Shown here: positions 5,684 to 5,730 of the stretch, one piece after another
How positions within the stretch are numbered: the stretch's first letter is position 1
How the letters are laid out: each line of letters opens with the position of its first letter
Assembly (NCBI GenBank): GCA_013375405.1
Contig: JABXJU010000246.1
Span: 1 to 5,730 of the forward strand
Direction: 5' to 3'
Origin: Candidatus Helarchaeota archaeon
Lineage (GTDB): Archaea > Asgardarchaeota > Lokiarchaeia > Helarchaeales > HEL-GB-A
DNA length: 5,730 nucleotides
Position numbers and translations under genes: made by a program
Notes under the pieces: model-generated
Databases searched by the model: none
What the model saw: the letters and a program-made list of their open reading frames with translations, nothing else
What the model was told of the DNA's origin: nothing

Positions 5684-5730
5684 ATGGAAAATGGATATAG
5701 AGTAGTAGCCTTTGCCTGTAATAAATGAGG
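5684..5730 (+). CDS. vhuD: VhuD/MvhD, hydrogenase iron-sulfur subunit D, N-terminus only, Sec-containing (3' partial)
   Basis: ATG 5684 begins MENGYRVVAFACNK, then UGA at 5726-5728, then gg at the window edge. MvhD/VhuD proteins start with a short lead and [I/V]VAFxCNWCxYAGAD. The UGA therefore falls on the second Cys of CNxC, next to a retained first Cys (codon 5717-5719). In methanogens this subunit carries a [2Fe-2S] cluster and passes electrons from the hydrogenase (or formate dehydrogenase) to HdrA, and Sec forms exist. The gene lies 119 nt after hdrA, with a purine-rich site (gaagaagggaag, 5665-5676) ahead of the ATG. Only 16 codons are visible, so the call rests on the N-terminal motif and on the HdrA neighbour; the SECIS would lie beyond the window. 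Confidence 0.75.
5726..5728 (+). other. Probable selenocysteine UGA codon in vhuD
   Basis: TGA is in frame at the second cysteine of the VhuD/MvhD CNxC motif, preceded by C-N-K and followed by GG, the start of a glycine codon. The window ends two bases later, so conserved sequence after it cannot be seen here. Confidence 0.75.

Overview
The window reads as a metagenomic contig end from an Asgard (Lokiarchaeota-like) archaeon. Three things support this: an archaeal-style surface protein with a PGF-like C-terminal anchor, archaeal TATA-box and Shine-Dalgarno signals, and adjacent hdrA and vhuD/mvhD genes in which UGA stands where cysteine or selenocysteine is expected. Sec-containing HdrA and VhuD are known from methanogens and from Lokiarchaeota. 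The lineage call is an inference from these features; no marker gene is present. The first 13 bases equal the end of an Illumina adapter, so the left edge is probably a contig end.

Layout, all genes on the + strand. 1-681: the C-terminal part of a membrane-anchored surface protein with two Ig-like repeats. 689-876: a damaged copy of a small unrecognised gene. 1026-1298: a hypothetical ORF. 1336-3031: promoter, ribosome binding site and a 533-residue oleate hydratase (MCRA family) whose usual catalytic glutamate appears to be lysine. 3032-3281: AT-rich spacer with at most a 28-codon ORF. 3282-3541: promoter and intact copy of the small gene. 3580-5564: hdrA, with a 23-nt frameshifting excess near its start and an in-frame UGA at the family's DCAIC cysteine. 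5564-5646: a 3'UTR able to fold into a closed branched structure, the best SECIS candidate. 5684-5730: the first 16 codons of vhuD/mvhD, with UGA at the second cysteine of its CNxC motif.

The small gene, hdrA and vhuD probably form one transcription unit. HdrA is the flavin-based electron-bifurcating subunit, and VhuD/MvhD carries electrons from a hydrogenase or formate dehydrogenase to it. Two neighbouring, physically interacting subunits both using UGA at a redox cysteine is strong evidence for Sec decoding rather than random nonsense mutation.

The main points for a second look are the Sec pair and its SECIS, the frameshift and possible third UGA in hdrA, the altered active site of the oleate hydratase, and the duplicated 54-residue family in which one copy has lost its leader and start codon through a clean 69-nt deletion.
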